Source of the DNA: Agrypnia vestita
Lineage: Eukaryota; Arthropoda; Insecta; Trichoptera; Phryganeidae
Assembly: GCA_016648135.1 (NCBI GenBank)
Contig: JADDOH010011054.1
Coordinates: 1 to 64,000 of the forward strand
Direction of reading: 5' to 3'
DNA length: 64,000 nucleotides
Below are positions 51,171 to 61,222 of the stretch, piece after piece. The notes beneath the pieces were generated by a model. That model saw only the letters and a program-made list of their open reading frames with translations. It ran no database searches and was not told the origin of the DNA. The translations under genes and the position numbers were made by a program. Each line of letters starts with the position of its first letter. Positions within the stretch are counted from its first letter, which is position 1.

Positions 51171-52379
51171 CAAAATCATGAAGAGATGGCAATACCGGTA
51201 AATATGAAGTTAATACCGGTTTACCGATTTGTCGATTATTATGGAGGTATTAATAGGTTATATAATTAGACAATAATTAGAACAATAAATATAGTAAAAA
51301 ACATTTTAGGTACATAAATATTGCCAAGGTTATTGTTTTTAGTTATTTGAATAATTTTATTTCAAAATAAGAAATTAATCCTTAAAGAAATAAAAAAAGT
51401 GTTACACATGATAAAATTTAATAGAAAAGAGGACACAAAACGAAATAATTTTTAATAATTTATTGTGTTTAATTCAATATTCTTAAAAATATTTGAATCA
51501 GATTAGGTATGAAAAAATTTTGTAATTTTTGTCAGTTTTTTCGTGCAATTTTTTTAATTTAATTTAATTTCTTACTGTGAAATATGTGTCATTGATAACA
51601 GCATCAATTTTTTTATGATGTATACAATTTATTTTAATTGACTGATTTGAAAAAAATTAATATACCTTTTATAAAAAAGGAACTATATGCCAAAAACTTA
51701 TAAAAAGGCTATTCAGTAAAAACGTCTTAAAAGTGTAATATTCTAGAATATTCATTTTATTTAAATGAATTTAGATAGGTACCTTTAACAAAAATATGCA
51801 TATACCTAATATTTATGAATAAATAATTAAAAGTTTCTGCTTTAAAACTCAGAACGACACACACACTGCCATTGCCATCATTAGGATATAATGTACTGGT
51901 AATATTTTTTTTCATATTTAACATTTTTTCGGGCACCTATTTTATTAGTGTATCCATAGACAAATCTAAAAACCTCCTTCGTACCAGCGAGATGAAAATA
52001 TTAAGAAATATCGCAGGCAAAAGCCTCCGAGATCGGGTTCGCAACACAGAGAACCGAAGAATATGCAAAGTCGAGGACGTTATAAGATACGGATGACAGA
52101 GAAGAGGATTCTGGAATGATCATGTGAGTAGAATGACAACCCAGGGAAACAGAGCTCCAGGACGACTAGCCAATAGATGAAGGGACAGTTAACAGTGCAA
52201 CTACTAAGAGGATAATGTAGCAGTTCAACAAGTCTAAAAAATATGAAGAAGAAGTATTCATAGTATTCTGAATAACGTAGCAAGCCTAATACATTCACCG
52301 TCGTTTTTATAAAATTTGACTTTGTAATATAGCCGCTATTACCGGCAAACCGGTTTGTCGAAAACCGGTTGTGCATGCC
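51171..52379. mobile_element. hAT-like element with ACCGGT palindromes, carrying an RTE insertion
   Basis: Left end: TAGGGCACGCAAAATC, then GGCAATACCGGTAAATATGA and TTAATACCGGTTTACCGATT. Right end (reverse complement): CAGGGCATGCACAACCGG, TTTTCGACAAACCGGTTTGC, CGGTAATA. Paired (C/T)AGGGCA(C/T)GCA ends plus CCGGT-rich subterminal palindromes are typical of hAT-type elements. An RTE tail (51950-52258) lies inside. No 8-bp duplication is evident. A degenerate left end of the same family is at 58134-58230. Confidence 0.65.
51945..52258 (+). pseudogene. RTE-type RT C-terminal fragment
   Basis: + strand: TSEMKILRNIAGKSLRDRVR, NTENRRICKVEDVIRYG, stop, RGFWNDHVSRMTTQGN, then APGRLANR and a GAAGAAGAAG tail at 52246-52257. 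The EM(K/R).LR.IAGK.LRDR.RN...R..C.VED..R, then (F)WN.HV.RM, pattern is the RTE-type C-terminus. One in-frame stop after DVIRYG and losses in the GR..GRP block make it dead. Confidence 0.85.
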
Positions 52380-52765
52380 CTGGTGATCAACCACCCTCGA
52401 GTCGCTGAGCACAAACGCAGCATTAAAGCGTTTGTTCTGACACAGAGATTGCGTTTCCGGGATGATGGACGTCAAACAGGTGCGCGCGTTTGCAGTCGGA
52501 CGATAAATGTTGGCAAGTGCAGTAATTTACTGTATGAATACAGAATGGCATTACTGCGCCAGTTGCGCCGCGGAGGCGTGCGGCGCAGGCATTAAACGAA
52601 GCCGAAAGCGGTGCAACATTGATGAAGTCAAAATGCAGGTGCAGCGCTCCGTCCCCCGCGGCCGTAAATGGAAGCTTCGCAAGCCAGGCGCGGCCATTAA
52701 AATATGTACAGAACCTTTTCGGAAAATGAACATCGGCCAACTGCGCATACAATTTCGGTAGTAAT
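52380..52765. other. GC-rich island, open on both strands
   Basis: CpG-rich unique DNA (CGCCGCGGAGGCGTGCGGCG, CCCCCGCGGCCGTAAATGG) with overlapping frames on both strands (+ 52371-52595 and 52507-52761; - 52423-52752 and 52551-52748). Lack of stops follows from GC content. I recognise no domain: the + frame is Arg/Lys-rich, the minus frame Ala/Cys-rich. It may be a decayed gene fragment or a regulatory island. Confidence 0.3.
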
Positions 52766-52984
52766 CTATTTTATAAAGCGTAAATTATATTTATACACGC
52801 TAACCATATTACAGATCTAAGTAGCCAATTAAATCTGTAATAATATGAAATTCACATTATAGCTAATCCTTAAAAAACCTACGTTCATAAATGACCTGTG
52901 AAAAACCAATCATATCAAGACTAAAACATCATGCCAATCATTTTAAGACTAAAGACTAATCGTGTTAAAAACCAATCAATATTA

Positions 52985-53185
52985 CTCTGGACATTGATCT
53001 GTCCCGTGTCTCTGAGAGGGTTTTCCAAAGCATTATTCTCCTATACCTTTGAAATGAATGAATTTATATGCGCTTGATATTTTGTTGTTTTATATTTTCT
53101 CACTTGTTAATAATATTTACGAATTAAACATATTTTTGTAATGTAAATGTTATATTAAAAAATAAATAAATTGAAATTGAACAAA
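52985..53185 (+). pseudogene. Non-LTR 3' end, same family as 42126-42655
   Basis: GGACATTGATCTGTCCCGTG, TCTCTGAGAGGGTTTTCCAA and TTCTCCTATACCTTTGAAAT align with the minus-strand 42235-42320. It encodes DIDLSRVSERVFQS in place of DIDLFHISERGFRS. It ends AAAATAAATAAATTGAAATT, a TTGAA-type tail. Only the last ~20 codons and the UTR remain. Confidence 0.75.
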
Positions 53186-53204
53186 AAAATTAATTGAAGA
53201 GAGT

Positions 53205-53695
53205 TCTTTTTGAGATATATTATAGATGTCTCATAGAGATGAATCTATGATATTTTTTTGAATGGGAAAGTAGGTATGAATGTCTTAATAAATATTTATA
53301 GGGCTTACGATCAAGTTAAACTTCCAAAAATTTGATAGATGTGATATATCGTAGGTGGAATTGGTAAACGTTAAATTGTGTAAAGTAATCCGGCCGTGCG
53401 ATAGATTGTAAGCCCTTTAAAATCACCCAAAAAGACATTCATATGGGTCTACCACACGCACAAGTATCACCACAGTTTTGCCTGCGCATGCCGGTTTGTA
53501 TAACTGTTCATGCGAGAAGCTTGCGCAGGCAAAAGTGTGGTGAAGTTTATGCGTGTGGTAGGCCCAATAGATATGATACTTTCCCATATAAAAATATATT
53601 CTTCTCTGTGAGTCTTCTTTAATGTATCATGATTAATGATGTTCCGTTGCGTTTCAAATCCAGTATTATATTAACATACTCAAAATATTCTGAGG
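53205..53695. mobile_element. Foldback MITE family A, interrupted (A11)
   Basis: Left: ATAGATGTCTCATAGAGATG, GGGAAAGTAGGTATGAATGT, AGGGCTTACGATCAAG. Middle: ACTTCCAAAAATTTGATAG, GTAGGTGGAATTGGTAAACG. Right: GATAGATTGTAAGCCC, AAAAGACATTCATATGGG, interrupted by the palindrome at 53445-53565, then TTTCCCATATAAAAATATAT, TCTCTGTGAG and CATGATTAATGATGTTCCG. The duplicated TAGATATGATACTTTCCCAT edge fits a separate insertion in the right arm. Confidence 0.8.
53445..53565. mobile_element. 121-bp palindrome nested in A11
   Basis: GGGTCTACCACACGCA, AGTATCACCACAGTTTTGCC and TGCGCA at left are inverted against TGCGCAGGCAAAAGTGTGGT, GAAGTTTATGCGTGTGG and TAGGCCC at right. Arms are about 44 bp with few mismatches, around CATGCCGG...TTCATGCGAG. 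It interrupts the right arm of A11, so it is younger than that element or is a locally formed inverted duplication. Confidence 0.8.
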
Positions 53696-53792
53696 GTCAT
53701 ATTTATTTATGGTGAATCAATTCTTAATACATCTAATGTACGAACAAAAAGATTTTTCTTCATTAACTGCAAAACAATATTTATATAATCAA

Positions 53793-54293
53793 CCCTTAAC
53801 TGGTATGGCGGGGACCACGCGGTCCCCGTGCGTTGTTTTTGAGGTTTTCTTAGAATTAAAGCATTGTGCGCACCCGCCATTTTGAGTTATCTCATTACTT
53901 TCGGCATTCTAGCACTTTACAGGAAGGTACTACGTACCATTTTTTGTTAAGTGTTAATTAGTGGCTATAAAAAAATATATATTAGTTTATATTGGATAAT
54001 AAAAAAAAATATTGTTGTTAAAAACTTTCAAAAGGGTCGTTTTTTGATTTTTGTGTTTTTATAAAATAATGTATAAAAATTTGTAACTATTTTGTGATCT
54101 GAAGTAGCATTTGAGAAAGAAAAATGTATATAATGAATAAAAATTAGTTGATTATGTAATATAAGCACATTATTTACAATTTATGAACATTTATCTACTC
54201 ACAACTTGCTTGCTAGAATCAGTCTTTTCTTGGGGGCTACGCGGGCCCCACCGTACCATTTACTTATGTTGAGTTAACGATACCATTTGAGGG
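53793..54293. mobile_element. piggyBac-like MITE
   Basis: Left end CCCTTAACTGGTATGGCGGG, GACCACGCGGTCCCC. Right end reverse complement CCCTCAAATGGTATCGTTAA, then TGGTACGGTGGGGCCCGCGT, AGCCCCC. Right flank is TTAA (54294-54297), the piggyBac target; the left flank is TCAA, one base from TTAA. CCC/GGG ends with a TTAA target are diagnostic for piggyBac. The interior is AT-rich and noncoding. The GGGGACC/GGTCCCC palindrome (53820-53837) is subterminal. Confidence 0.7.
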
Positions 54294-54574
54294 TTAAAAA
54301 TTTAATTTAAATAATGGTAGTATCATTTATATAATTATCAAGATAATTGATATCTTGACATTAGTATCTTTATAACACGGTGATAAGAGATTCCAAAGTA
54401 TGCAATATTTTTCAATATTTCTGTTACATATTGGACAACCTCTTACGAATCTCAATTATAATAATTTCGTTGTCTGGAGTCCGTCCATCCATCTGCCCGA
54501 CGTTACTTTGTTTTACGTCAGTAATTTTTTATAGTCTTTTTTTTCTTCTTTATTGTATTTTTTTCCTTTTTTAA

Positions 54575-54665
54575 TATAAATCAATAAATACTTATTCCTT
54601 AGGAACCGACGTGTAAAAGTACCGTCATTTTTGACGGCTTACGTCTTGTAATATAAAAAATTCAT
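54575..54665 (+). mobile_element. Family H partial unit
   Basis: AATACTTATTCCTTAGGAAC, CGACGTGTAAAAGTACC: matches the ATTATTCCTTAGGAACCGGC part of the H unit at 58752-58920 (reverse). The rest is lost. Confidence 0.45.
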
Positions 54666-57062
54666 TCGCTTTAACACAAGTCAAATAAAATGACTAAAAT
54701 TTCGCACAAAAATTATGTTTCCAATTTCAAACACAACCGTGTACTCATTTCATGATTCCTTTCCGACATGCCATAATTAATTTAAATGAATGATCCAATA
54801 ATTCTACTATTGTTCGTCGGTAACAACCTCACGTGTTTTTCCGGTCCAGTTGTGGGCCTAAGCGGCTTGTAATTCAAATAGATTAAGTCGTAAAGCAGTG
54901 AAAACGCGCGGGATTGGACCAATATATCCAGATAACGAACTTTATTACGACAGCTAATAGTTTGACCGAATCCGTTAATATTTTTCCAACACAATCGAAA
55001 AAATGTATTTTTTCTACGCAGCTTTTAGAGCTTTCCGGGTGCTTCAATACTCGCGATTATTTTTTTTTCATTCTTTGTATTTTCGTACGATTATTTTAGT
55101 TTATTATCATTGTAAATGGTTCTCTTTATCTGCCTCAGTAAGTATTATTTGTCTTAAGACAATCGGCTCACAATGTACATCAAGAATGATATATTATTAA
55201 TATATTTATTTTCATATTCTAGATACAATCAAACGACATAATTTTCTATGTTACAATGTCACCATCGCTTGTAAAATTGACGCTCTTTGCCAGATAAATA
55301 ATATTCAAATATGTTGCCCTATATTCTCGTCGTATGCATAATCGTGCTTTTGCTTCTATTTTCCACAGTTATAAACATATATTTATGAAAAAAGTTAGAT
55401 CAAATATGTATGTATCTGAATATTATGATAGACTAAAATATAATGAAACACGTGGGCGTTAAGGCGAAGTGGCAAAGTGAGCAAATTTCACTTTTTTTTT
55501 CATACCTTCTCTTGCGTTTTTTATCAAATTTTTATTTGCAAATATATATTAAAAATTATGTTCCATATATTTAAAATACAGATATCTTGTTAAAATGACA
55601 CAAATTAAATTATTTAACTATTTAATAAATTACGAAATCTACGATGTTTTAAAAATGAAGGAAATGCTCCAATTATTGTTGGCCTTTTATGACTGAATGG
55701 CCTGTGAGATCTTGTTTTTTTCCAGTAAATATTACAAAGTAAACGATTATCATAAACTTTTCAAAATTATTGCAAAATCTATCAGTTTATTGACTTACAA
55801 ACAATGTTTCTACTAACACTTTATTGGTTTTTTTTTTCAACCCTTTAAAAAGTTGATATTTCTTGAATATATTAATAGAATAGACATTATTATTGTAAAA
55901 TTAATACAAAAAAAATCAAAAATTATTCTAAATTACAGATTTCGGCTATTAAGTATCATCAATACATTGCGTCTTGATTAAATTTAATATCTACAATCAG
56001 GAATATCGACAAAGATTTTGATTTTTTTGTTTTTATTTTAAAATTATAATATTATTTTTTTTGGACTATTGTATATCAATCTTTGATTACTTTATTATGC
56101 TGGATTAATTAATGAATAAGTAAATCTGATAATTGATTCATGTATACAGATAAGCGCGGTAAAATGGCTATATTTCTGTAAAACTATTTTCATGCTGAAA
56201 TAAAATAATTTGTAATTTCATTTCAAAATGATGGAAAAATAACAAATTAATGTAAAGCTGAAATTCTAACGTAAAAAAGTTATTTTTCAATTAATATATA
56301 TATAAATGACGGATAACAGCTATCCAAATTTAAATTGTCGAACATGTGGGCGGTGTTCTTTTTCGAACATGTTATGTGAATTTCAAGAATGTTTCAATAT
56401 GCAAGTTTGATTTTCACGGATACTGACTAAAATATGTATTCACTGTCGTAATGAACAAATGTGAAATCTGTTTGTGAGATAACTCTAGAACGTAACTGAA
56501 AATTGATTCAATTAGGGAGTATAAAGTGAAAACACTACTTCGCAAATGTCTGATTATAATATTGCACATCGTGCTGAGGAGAGAATATGTATTAAACTTA
56601 ATCCTGCTTCAACAACTACCTTGCAAATATTAGAGAATTCAGTAATTTAGAATATATTCGACATTCTGAATTTCCAATATCAAATATATTCAGGGATAGT
56701 TCTAACAACTTGCCACATTTAAAATATAATATTCCATGATGATTAACCCAATTCCAAAGCAGTATACAGGATTTAAAATGATGAACTCAATTAGGTATAT
56801 ATCGCTTTATTTCATGAATTGTGTATGAATTATATGTACAAGAAACACGAGGACGTTACTAAGACAGTTTATATTAAAATCTGATAATATTTTAGTGTTT
56901 AACTCATGTATGTTGACTTTTTCATTAATCAATTAATTTTGTAGAATTGTATTTTTTGCCTAGTTATTTAAAATGTGTACTTAGTTTGTTATTGTTATTT
57001 TTACTGCTTTCTTGTGTATTTTTTTAAAATACTGTTTAAATAATAAGGATATCTCTTTGTTT
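54666..57062. other. AT-rich DNA, no supported gene
   Basis: Frames at 54914-55200 and on the minus strand at 54782-54994 have no motif. CGAACATGT occurs twice 28 bp apart (56339 and 56367). No repeat shared within the window was recognised in this 2.4 kb. Confidence 0.4.
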
Positions 57063-57078
57063 TTACTGTTTTTCAACG

Positions 57079-57294
57079 GTGCTGTGCATTGTATGCACAA
57101 AAATAAATGCGTTAATGATCCAATTTACAATTGAAAGGGAAGATCCGAAAGTTTTGAATCCTACCGCTAGATCTCTCATAGTTCCACAAATAATCTCTAG
57201 GGTGCTCATGCCGCCAAACAAGCATTTCATGTCAGTTGTAAGTAAAATGACTACTATGCAGCACAAGGTTTTCTGTGTTCATGTGTTCTGTTAA
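57079..57294 (+). CDS. Uncharacterised 71-codon open frame
   Basis: Reads IDALMIQFTIER-like then LNPTARSLIVPQIISRVLMP, PNKHFMSVVSKMTTMQHKVF. Its composition is more protein-like than the neighbouring T-rich frames, but I recognise no domain and the minus strand is open too (57063-57266). It may be an exon or element fragment. Confidence 0.2.
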   Translation: MLCIVCTKINALMIQFTIEREDPKVLNPTARSLIVPQIISRVLMPPNKHFMSVVSKMTTMQHKVFCVHVFC

Positions 57295-57862
57295 AAAGCA
57301 ATTGTAATGCAGCGTACCTTTCATGTCACCAATATTTATAATATTTTTATTTAACGTTATATGATGTTGTATTATATTCAATTTCATTCATCAATCAATT
57401 TATGAGTTTTACAGGAAAACATAAAAACGCTTTATTTTTATTTTTATTTCATAATGTACAGGGACTTTTTAACCATCATCTAAGAATTGTTTCATCGCGA
57501 TTAGACTTACTGTTTACAGGTCACGTTATCCCAAAGTTACCAATCTTCGACACAATCGTACGAGTATATATTTATGTCAAATCAGTGTCATGAATAACCG
57601 GTTAATATAATGAGTTGATCATAGCTACCTCGAACCATCTTTAAAGACATCCTCACTTCAAAAATCACAGCTAGTCTGAAAATTGTCGACAGTGATGAAA
57701 AATTGACTTTACTTCTTGCCAGATGGTGATGTCTTGAATTTTTCCTTTTTGCGCGGCAATAAGTAGGTGCTATAATAATTCTGCACTTCTGTGATGGTTC
57801 CAAGAAAGCCAGGCAGCTGATAGGAGGAAATGATTCTCCGTCGAAGCTCTCGCCGGATACCA
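57295..57862. other. Unassigned DNA
   Basis: The frame at 57402-57593 is unrecognised. No shared repeat. Confidence 0.35.
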
Positions 57863-57904
57863 GGGGAAGGGGGTAAGGGAGTGGGGCGGGGTGGAAAGGG
57901 GGGT
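57863..57904 (+). other. G-rich run with G-quadruplex potential
   Basis: GGGGAAGGGGGTAAGGGAGT, GGGGCGGGGTGGAAAGGGGG: six G-runs of three or more within 42 bases on the + strand, loops 1-7 nt. Confidence 0.7.
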
Positions 57905-58133
57905 GAGTGGAGCAACCCTCGCCACGGATGAAAGAAACCAAATAAGGCGCGAAATCTGATTCTAGGCGAATTCAATAGAGCCGAACAAAAATGAATTACG
58001 ATAGAACATGTCTCTCGTGGATTTGTAGAGGGATATAATAACTGTTCGATTTCATATTTACATTGGACTCGAATTTAGATCGGGTTCGTGCTCACACGAC
58101 AAATCCTTTGAGAAGGTATTCACGACACTCGCA
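57905..58133. other. Unassigned DNA
   Basis: Nothing recognised. Confidence 0.35.
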
Positions 58134-58230
58134 TGAAGGCATACAAAATTAACGAGATATGGTATTACCAGTAAATTGGTAAAATATGAAATTAATACCT
58201 GTGTGCCAGTAATTTATCAGTAATTTTTTT
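58134..58230 (+). mobile_element. hAT-like left end, degenerate
   Basis: GAAGGCATACAAAATTAACG, GATATGGTATTACCAGTAAA, AATATGAAATTAATACC: colinear with the left end at 51171-51220, with the ACCGGT palindromes mutated to ACCAGT. The body is replaced by the non-LTR fragment that follows. Confidence 0.55.
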
Positions 58231-58289
58231 TTATTTAAAATATAATAAAAACCTAAAAGGTTTATGGATAACATTCTTACATGATTCAA

Positions 58290-58750
58290 TATAGGAATAT
58301 AATAATAATAAAATTTAGATACAAAGTCATTTTTTATAGTTATGCGAGTTTTAGCATTTTTGTCACATCTGTTTTGAATTTGTCAGTGGTCAGTTGTTTG
58401 GTCTATTGTGGTAGGTCGTTGTATAGTTTTAATCCGTTGCAAATTAGTCGGGATTGTCCTGTTTTTGTTTTGGCGTGTGTTATGTGATAGTTTTGAGCCG
58501 TTCTAGTGTTGTGTTGGTGTTTTTCGTGTATTTGGTGTAATTTTATATCTTTGTCTTGTATTTCGCCAATTGCTAGTCCGTGAATGATTTTAAGTGTTTC
58601 GATTTTTGTAATGCTTTCGATGTTTAATTGTTATGGTATACGGTATACATTTTCAGTTGGTGTCCGGTATTTCAGATCATAGACCATTTTTAGTATTCTG
58701 TTTTGCTGTCGTTGGAATCGGTTGAGGTTAGTTTTTTTTCCGGTTCTTTT
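58290..58750 (-). pseudogene. Non-LTR RT C-terminal third
   Basis: On the minus strand one frame reads ILKMVYDLKYRTPTENVYRI, IESITKIETLKIIHGLAIGE, HNTRTAQNYHITHAKTKTGQ, LICNGLKLYNDLP, FKTDVTKMLKLA, stop at 58340-58342. Matches the conserved tail (YRTP...IP.I..I..L..(F)IHK, HNTR....(Y), G...L...GLK.YN.LP, FK..(L)K..L) of jockey/CR1-type RTs. Two in-frame stops (after YRIP and after NDLPQ). The plus-strand frame here is only its G/T-rich shadow. It follows a hAT-like left end, so it is inserted in that element. Confidence 0.8.
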
Positions 58751-58751
58751 G

Positions 58752-58922
58752 TTTATGGAGATACTTACTGTAACCTGCCAAAAATGAATTACATTTACAT
58801 GCCGGTTCCTAAGGAATAATCATACAAAATTTGGGTTAGATCTGTCAAACGGAGTAGATTTGTATAGAAAATATATCGTGGAAAATATAAGCTGAGACAA
58901 AGAGGAGGGGGGAGTTTCCTCT
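58752..58922 (-). mobile_element. Family H unit, reverse orientation
   Basis: Minus strand: GAGGAAACTCCCCCCTCCTC, AAATCTACTCCGTTTGACAG, ATCTAACCCAAATTTTGTAT, GATTATTCCTTAGGAACCGG. A single unit of the repeat that is triplicated at 23390-23720. Confidence 0.75.
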
Positions 58923-59759
58923 ATATGAAAAAAAAAATTGTTTTAAATGTTTTAAAAAATGTTGTTTTAAGAATGAAAATACAATAGCTAATTAAAGTAA
59001 AGAATTAAATTTAAATTATAATTAAGTACAGGCTTCAAACAACGTTCTTAGAATTAGTCGTAAGTTTTAAACAATATTCTTGTGTATCGGCCCACCCTAA
59101 CACGGGTTTCTCCTAGTGAGAGGTATTGTTATCATTAATAAATACTGTTATCATTTATAAATAATATTTTTTTTTTTAAATACAAAATATGCTCATTGAA
59201 CGCGCATAATATTATGGTATTTCGTTTTCTTCGCCATTCTTTTGGTGCGGCAGTCATGAGATTCGTTCATCTAATCGGCGATTTTCTTTGTACTATGACT
59301 TTGCTTTGTACTACCACTCTCTACATTGCCTTTGTACGTCTCGTGATATATCCGAAGTATTTTAGTATGCGAAATGTTTCGGACATGTTACAATAAAATA
59401 TCTTGTATAGTGTTTAAATAAAATAACCTTGCATCCGTTAGAGGGCAGTAAAATGTAACATCATATCCGTTACAGCTCTATCGAGTCGAGGTCCGGACCA
59501 TAAATGAGGCCACCATTGAATGGCTGGAGGCATTTTAGATAAGGCTGTATTTGACTGTATTAGGCTGTATACTAAGCATCCGTTGGCTGACCACTTTACC
59601 AATGCATAAGTGGTCGCAAGAGAACTATAACAGTTATCAAACGAAAAAAAATTTTACACTGCTTCGCAATAGTGATAGAATATATTACAATTCATATAGA
59701 TAGGAAGACAGATGACCGCAGAAGTTATCTTGATTGCGTAAACCTAGAAATTCGTTGAA
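58923..59759. other. Unassigned DNA; possible LTR-like end near 59385-59480
   Basis: TGTTACAATAAAATATC (59387) and GTAACATCATATCCGTTACA (59455) give TGTTAC/GTTACA-type strings with AATAAA between, faintly LTR-like. A small hairpin GACCACTT/AAGTGGTC lies at 59589-59615. The frame at 59196-59396 is unrecognised. Confidence 0.3.
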
Positions 59760-60016
59760 AATAATGTATATAAACACGCTTCAAAGAAACTCAAAACACA
59801 ATGCTTACATTCAAAAACAAGTATTCAATTCAAGTCCCAAGAGCGCAAACCACTTTTAGACGAAGAAATTTTAGGAACCTAGGCCCTAAGCAATACAATA
59901 CATTTCGGGAAAATGGTACAAAATTTATAAAACCGAAAAATGTAAAATCAATTATTAAAATTTGGATAAGAGAGATGGGTCGATCATTTATTGGATCCCT
60001 CATCCAAATAAAGTAA
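59760..60016 (+). pseudogene. Non-LTR RT C-terminal fragment
   Basis: Reads MLTFKNKYSIQVPRAQTTFR, RRNFRNLGPKQYNTFREN, SIIKIWIREMGRSFIGSLIQ. The pattern (I/V)PRA.TT...RNFR.LGPK.YN.(L)P..I, then K.(F)K..IK.W(I/L) is the C-terminus of jockey/CR1-like RTs. The Met at 59801 is only the first in-frame Met. The 5' part is missing. Confidence 0.7.
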
Positions 60017-60340
60017 CAATCTAAATATCAATCCAGGTAACATAATTGTATTAGGGTAACCATTATTTCATGTAAACATGGAAGTAGACAATGATTGATA
60101 TTATTCTTTAACCAATTTAATTGTTTTTTCTTTCATATTTTTTTGCACTTCCTCTTTAAATCCTTCTGTAGTATCACATCTCAAACGTAACCAACGTATC
60201 ATCACACACTTAACACTGGGAATGTCTATCAGGACCATTAATGACCTTAAGTTCGTTCGTATGCGCCTTAGAAGTTATACTTCTTTGGCATCTAAACCAA
60301 AACCACGTACATAAATGAACGTATAAATAAATACCTTGCG
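60017..60340. other. AT-rich spacer
   Basis: Nothing recognised. Confidence 0.4.
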
Positions 60341-60404
60341 TTGGATCATAGCTGGACAGAATGTGCATATATGCGCACGCGCACTCTGTCCAGCTATGAT
60401 CCAA
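60341..60404. repeat. 64-nt hairpin
   Basis: TTGGATCATAGCTGGACAGA is inverted exactly against TCTGTCCAGCTATGATCCAA, extended by ATGTGC/GCGCAC-type pairing: 26 bp arms, two mismatches and a 12-nt loop rich in GCGCACG. The 20-bp perfect outer arm is exceptional. No second copy in the window. Confidence 0.85.
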
Positions 60405-60499
60405 CTTATAGGTTTGCAATCAATGATAGTTCTACATCTTTTGCGGTACTACAGATTTACATAAATGAAACTTTATGGAGAAAATAAATAAAATAAAAA

Positions 60500-61222
60500 C
60501 GAACGAGCCTTACAGTACTCGTATATGATGTGTTACATTTGACATCTCACAATTAAAAATATAATTAAGCAGCAATAGAAATTAACATCAAAATTTAAAA
60601 AAAGCTAAAACCTATATCTTTATTTATTAATTAGTACATACAAGTAATGAAAATGCATACGCATTTATTTATTATTGTATTTTGCCGCACTAGGTAGGTA
60701 CCGCATTTTGTTTAGAAATGTGTTTGGTCAATTATATGTTTTTATTTATTTTCATAGATGGCGGTAGTGTGCCGCCATACATATTGTATGAAAACTTTAA
60801 ATAAATATTTTAAAATAATCACAGAAATTACATAAGATTTGAGAATGTAAATCATTAAGGGTAGTTATTGTTTACATTAATGTTAAAAAAATAAGTATTT
60901 GTCAGATACTTTCGAAGATATAAGCCAAAATATATCAAAGTAATATTATCCACACTCTTGACACCAGCCTCGTAACATCTATACAAAATCAGAAGCTTTG
61001 TCTGGTAGTGAATGTCCTCGCTGTGATGGCACTTGCTAGACATTGATTCGTTTATAAACGATGATTTTTTTCCATCGCGCTTGCCCCACACGCGCTCATT
61101 GGTTAAATGAAATTGCGCATCTTATTTCATATTACGCATTTCCATCTTTTTTCATGAAATCACTGCCACAGATTGCAGGAAAGCGAGAGGAAAGATGTTA
61201 CACATCAATAATCAGCGCCTGA
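60500..61222 (+). mobile_element. Dispersed repeat family E, copy 2
   Basis: Block 1: TATATGATGTGTTACATTTG, ACATCTCACAATTAAAAATA, AAATTAACATCAAAATTT. Block 2: CACGCGCTCATTGGTTAAAT, TTACGCATTTCCATC, TGAAATCACTGCCACAGATT, GCAGGAAAGCGAGAGGAAAG, ATGTTACACATCAATAAT. Same order and spacing class as 20270-21205; no SINE insertion here. Confidence 0.75.

Noticed and set aside
52371..52761. Host protein-coding exon on either strand
   Set aside because: Frames are open on both strands because of GC content, with no recognisable domain. Kept only as an unassigned GC-rich island.
58281..58487. Plus-strand 68-codon frame
   Set aside because: It is the complement of a recognisable minus-strand RT C-terminus; the G/T bias of the + strand is explained by that.
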